Shown: piece by piece, positions 62,874-64,000 of the stretch
Layout: every line of letters starts with the position of its first letter
How positions within the stretch are numbered: the stretch's first letter is position 1
Assembly (NCBI RefSeq): GCF_963666525.1
Contig: NZ_OY762905.1
Location: forward strand, 3,017,501-3,081,500
Length of the DNA: 64,000 bases
Source: an uncultured Cohaesibacter sp.
Lineage (GTDB): Bacteria; Pseudomonadota; Alphaproteobacteria; Rhizobiales; Cohaesibacteraceae
Direction: 5' to 3'
Position numbers and translations under genes: made by a program
The notes under the pieces: generated by a model
The model's input: only the letters and a program-made list of their open reading frames with translations
What the model was told of the DNA's origin: nothing
Databases searched by the model: none

Positions 62874-63274
62874 TCCCCTGTCTTCACCTTCAGATGTCAC
62901 ATATTGGATGAATGGGATGGCAAGGTCACGCCGAGGGGCTTCGGATGAAGAGCCCCAGCACCTTGACTGGCGGGTGTGTTGCCCGTTGAGACGGGCGTCA
63001 AATACCCCCATAAGCTGCGCCAATTTGTCGCAAAAACGAAGGGAGCTGCGGCGTTGAGTGCTCGTGTTCGAGAGGGGATCTGGCCGCGTCATGATCATTG
63101 AAACTCTGAGTTATTTCTATTTAGAACAAAGGGTTATTCGATTCTCTCTGTTTCTTTTCCATCATTTTTGCCAAGTTGCCTGGACAGAGTGGGAGCCGCG
63201 GTAAATCTGGCCTTGTCTCCATCTCTTCAAGGGAGCGACACTCTGTATCAGCTATGCCATAAAAGCCTGTCATG

Positions 63275-63356
63275 ATGTATCAATATGCTTAGATTGAGAT
63301 CCGCGAAAGCACAATGATATAGGTCGTGCGACATTTGGTCATTCGGATTGATACAT
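63275..63356. repeat. Widely spaced inverted 10-mers
   Basis: ATGTATCAAT (63275-63284) and its exact reverse complement ATTGATACAT (63347-63356), 72 bases start to start, close to seven helical turns. A pair of operator sites for a looping regulator is possible. Confidence 0.4.
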
Positions 63357-63583
63357 AATAAACGGCGCAATTGGCGCTCTCTGGCATCCTGACGCGCCAG
63401 CCTCCAAACAACAGTTGGGGAAAAGTCGCAAAGCCAGCGCCTCAAACACTCCGGATTTTTCTGTCAGGCTCCTCGAAGACGCGCTCTGGATCGTGTTTAT
63501 CAAGTCCTTTTCCACCGAATTTATTCGCCTTTCGTATTAAAATTTTGGGCAAAATACGGGTCACTACTTAGCATTTTTACAAA

Positions 63584-63595
63584 CTGGTGTACCAG
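63584..63595. promoter_or_regulatory. Palindrome CTGGTGTACCAG upstream of iclR
   Basis: CTGG-TGTA-CCAG lies just upstream of the putative iclR promoter. Its core TGGTGTACCA resembles the TGGTAT/ATACCA arms upstream of the GntR gene at 59929. Confidence 0.4.
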
Positions 63596-63618
63596 ATACT
63601 GAATGTTAGATTTAATAT

Positions 63619-63647
63619 TTGACGTGGCACCAATCTCTTCATAGAGT
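63619..63647 (+). promoter_or_regulatory. Candidate promoter of iclR
   Basis: TTGACG (63619-63624), 17-base spacer, TAGAGT (63642-63647). The -10 match is moderate. GGAGG follows at 63656 before the start codon. Confidence 0.5.
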
Positions 63648-63665
63648 TTGGACTAGGAGGAATTC

Positions 63666-64000
63666 ATGGAAAATACGGGAGGACCGGCCAGCTTTGGCGA
63701 GTTCGGTAAGCGGACTCTTATGGCCGGAACACAGACATTGTTGAGAGGCTTGTCCATCCTCGAGCTCATCGGGGAAGGCATGACGAGCGTCAAGACCCTG
63801 TCAGAGACCCTGCAGGTCCCGCGCAGCACAATCACGCGGATGATCCACAATCTGGTCGCTGAAGGTTATCTGTACCACATTCCCGAAAAAGGCTACTTCC
63901 TCGGAGCGCGACTGGTAAATCTCGGTGATAAGGCGCGCGATCAAAGACCCCTGGCTGGCATCGCCAGGCCCTTCCTTGAGGCTTTGTCCGAACAGGTGAG
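63666..64000 (+). CDS. IclR-family transcriptional regulator (3'-truncated by window)
   Basis: I translated the frame from ATG 63666, which has an excellent AGGAGG upstream and stays open to the right edge (111 full codons). The N-terminal winged helix of IclR is clear: TLLRGLSILELIGEGMTSV, then LQVPRSTITRMIHNLVAEGYL and KGYFLGARLVNLG. The effector domain begins at the edge. Its target is probably beyond the window or the sugar-acid genes to the left. Confidence 0.9.
   Translation, partial: MENTGGPASFGEFGKRTLMAGTQTLLRGLSILELIGEGMTSVKTLSETLQVPRSTITRMIHNLVAEGYLYHIPEKGYFLGARLVNLGDKARDQRPLAGIARPFLEALSEQV

Larger units (their letters stand above)
62664..63665. other. Gene-free kilobase between kdgK and iclR
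   Basis: No convincing coding sequence on either strand, although short ORFs of 60-120 codons occur. The region contains the inverted repeat at 62848-62873, paired oppositely oriented 10-mers at 63275 and 63347, a palindrome at 63584 and a promoter before iclR. Confidence 0.55.

Noticed and set aside
62727-63571. Short ORFs (60-123 codons) in the kdgK-iclR gap
   Set aside because: No ribosome sites, no domain similarity I recognise, and some overlap inverted repeats.

Overview
The window looks like one contiguous piece of an alphaproteobacterial chromosome, probably Hyphomicrobiales and possibly a marine lineage such as Cohaesibacter or Stappiaceae. This placement is inferred from gene content: an EIIA-HPr-EI fusion (FruB type), many periplasmic-binding-protein carriers of the TRAP and tripartite tricarboxylate (TTT) families, and FCD-type GntR regulators. 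GC content is moderately high. I see no insertion sequence, phage gene, CRISPR array, rRNA or tRNA. Nearly all of it is catabolic and transport gene clusters, each with its own regulator.

Layout. 1-946: 3' part of a D-threonine/3-hydroxyaspartate aldolase-type gene. 989-12354: a sigma-54 enhancer-binding regulator with a PrpR sensor domain faces a peptide-type ABC transporter operon (SBP, two permeases, two ATPases) that runs on into a cytoplasmic sialidase-fold protein, a four-carbon acid sugar kinase (DUF1537) and a DHDPS/NAL-type aldolase. A near-perfect -24/-12 promoter and an upstream palindrome lie between regulator and transporter. 12441-14742: a GNAT/RLAN/ATP-grasp fusion and a facing small ORF that ends at a terminator. 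14835-15800: a Tat-exported amidohydrolase. 16312-19521: a MarR-EmrA-EmrB efflux operon.

19572-36749 is the centre of the window. A LysR gene diverges from a one-direction block of about 10.5 kb: 2-hydroxyacid dehydrogenase, RraA-like protein, TctC-TctB-TctA, amidohydrolase, a second TctC, DctP-DctQ-DctM, SMP-30 lactonase. A GntR gene closes it and diverges from a second cassette that repeats the order dehydrogenase, RraA, TctC, TctB, TctA. The whole reads as uptake and breakdown of one or more small organic (hydroxy/keto) acids whose identity the sequence does not give.

37472-41933: a phosphorelay (membrane histidine kinase, single-domain receiver, Hpt protein, receiver-PAS-PAS protein) without a DNA-binding output. 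41972-46584 (minus): aminotransferase, a third RraA, and 5-oxoprolinase subunits PxpB, PxpC, PxpA, divergent from a second TRAP transporter (46923-49820). Then a LysR gene, a ROK repressor gene divergent from a fructose PTS operon (fruB fusion, fruK, fruA), a shikimate-dehydrogenase-like gene, a GntR gene, a minus-strand pair for 2-keto-3-deoxygluconate metabolism (KdgK-like kinase and FAH/hydratase-family protein), a gene-free kilobase, and the 5' end of an IclR regulator.

Recurrent hairpins in the gaps between operon genes, especially right after solute-binding-protein genes, suggest that transcript processing or attenuation sets protein ratios here.
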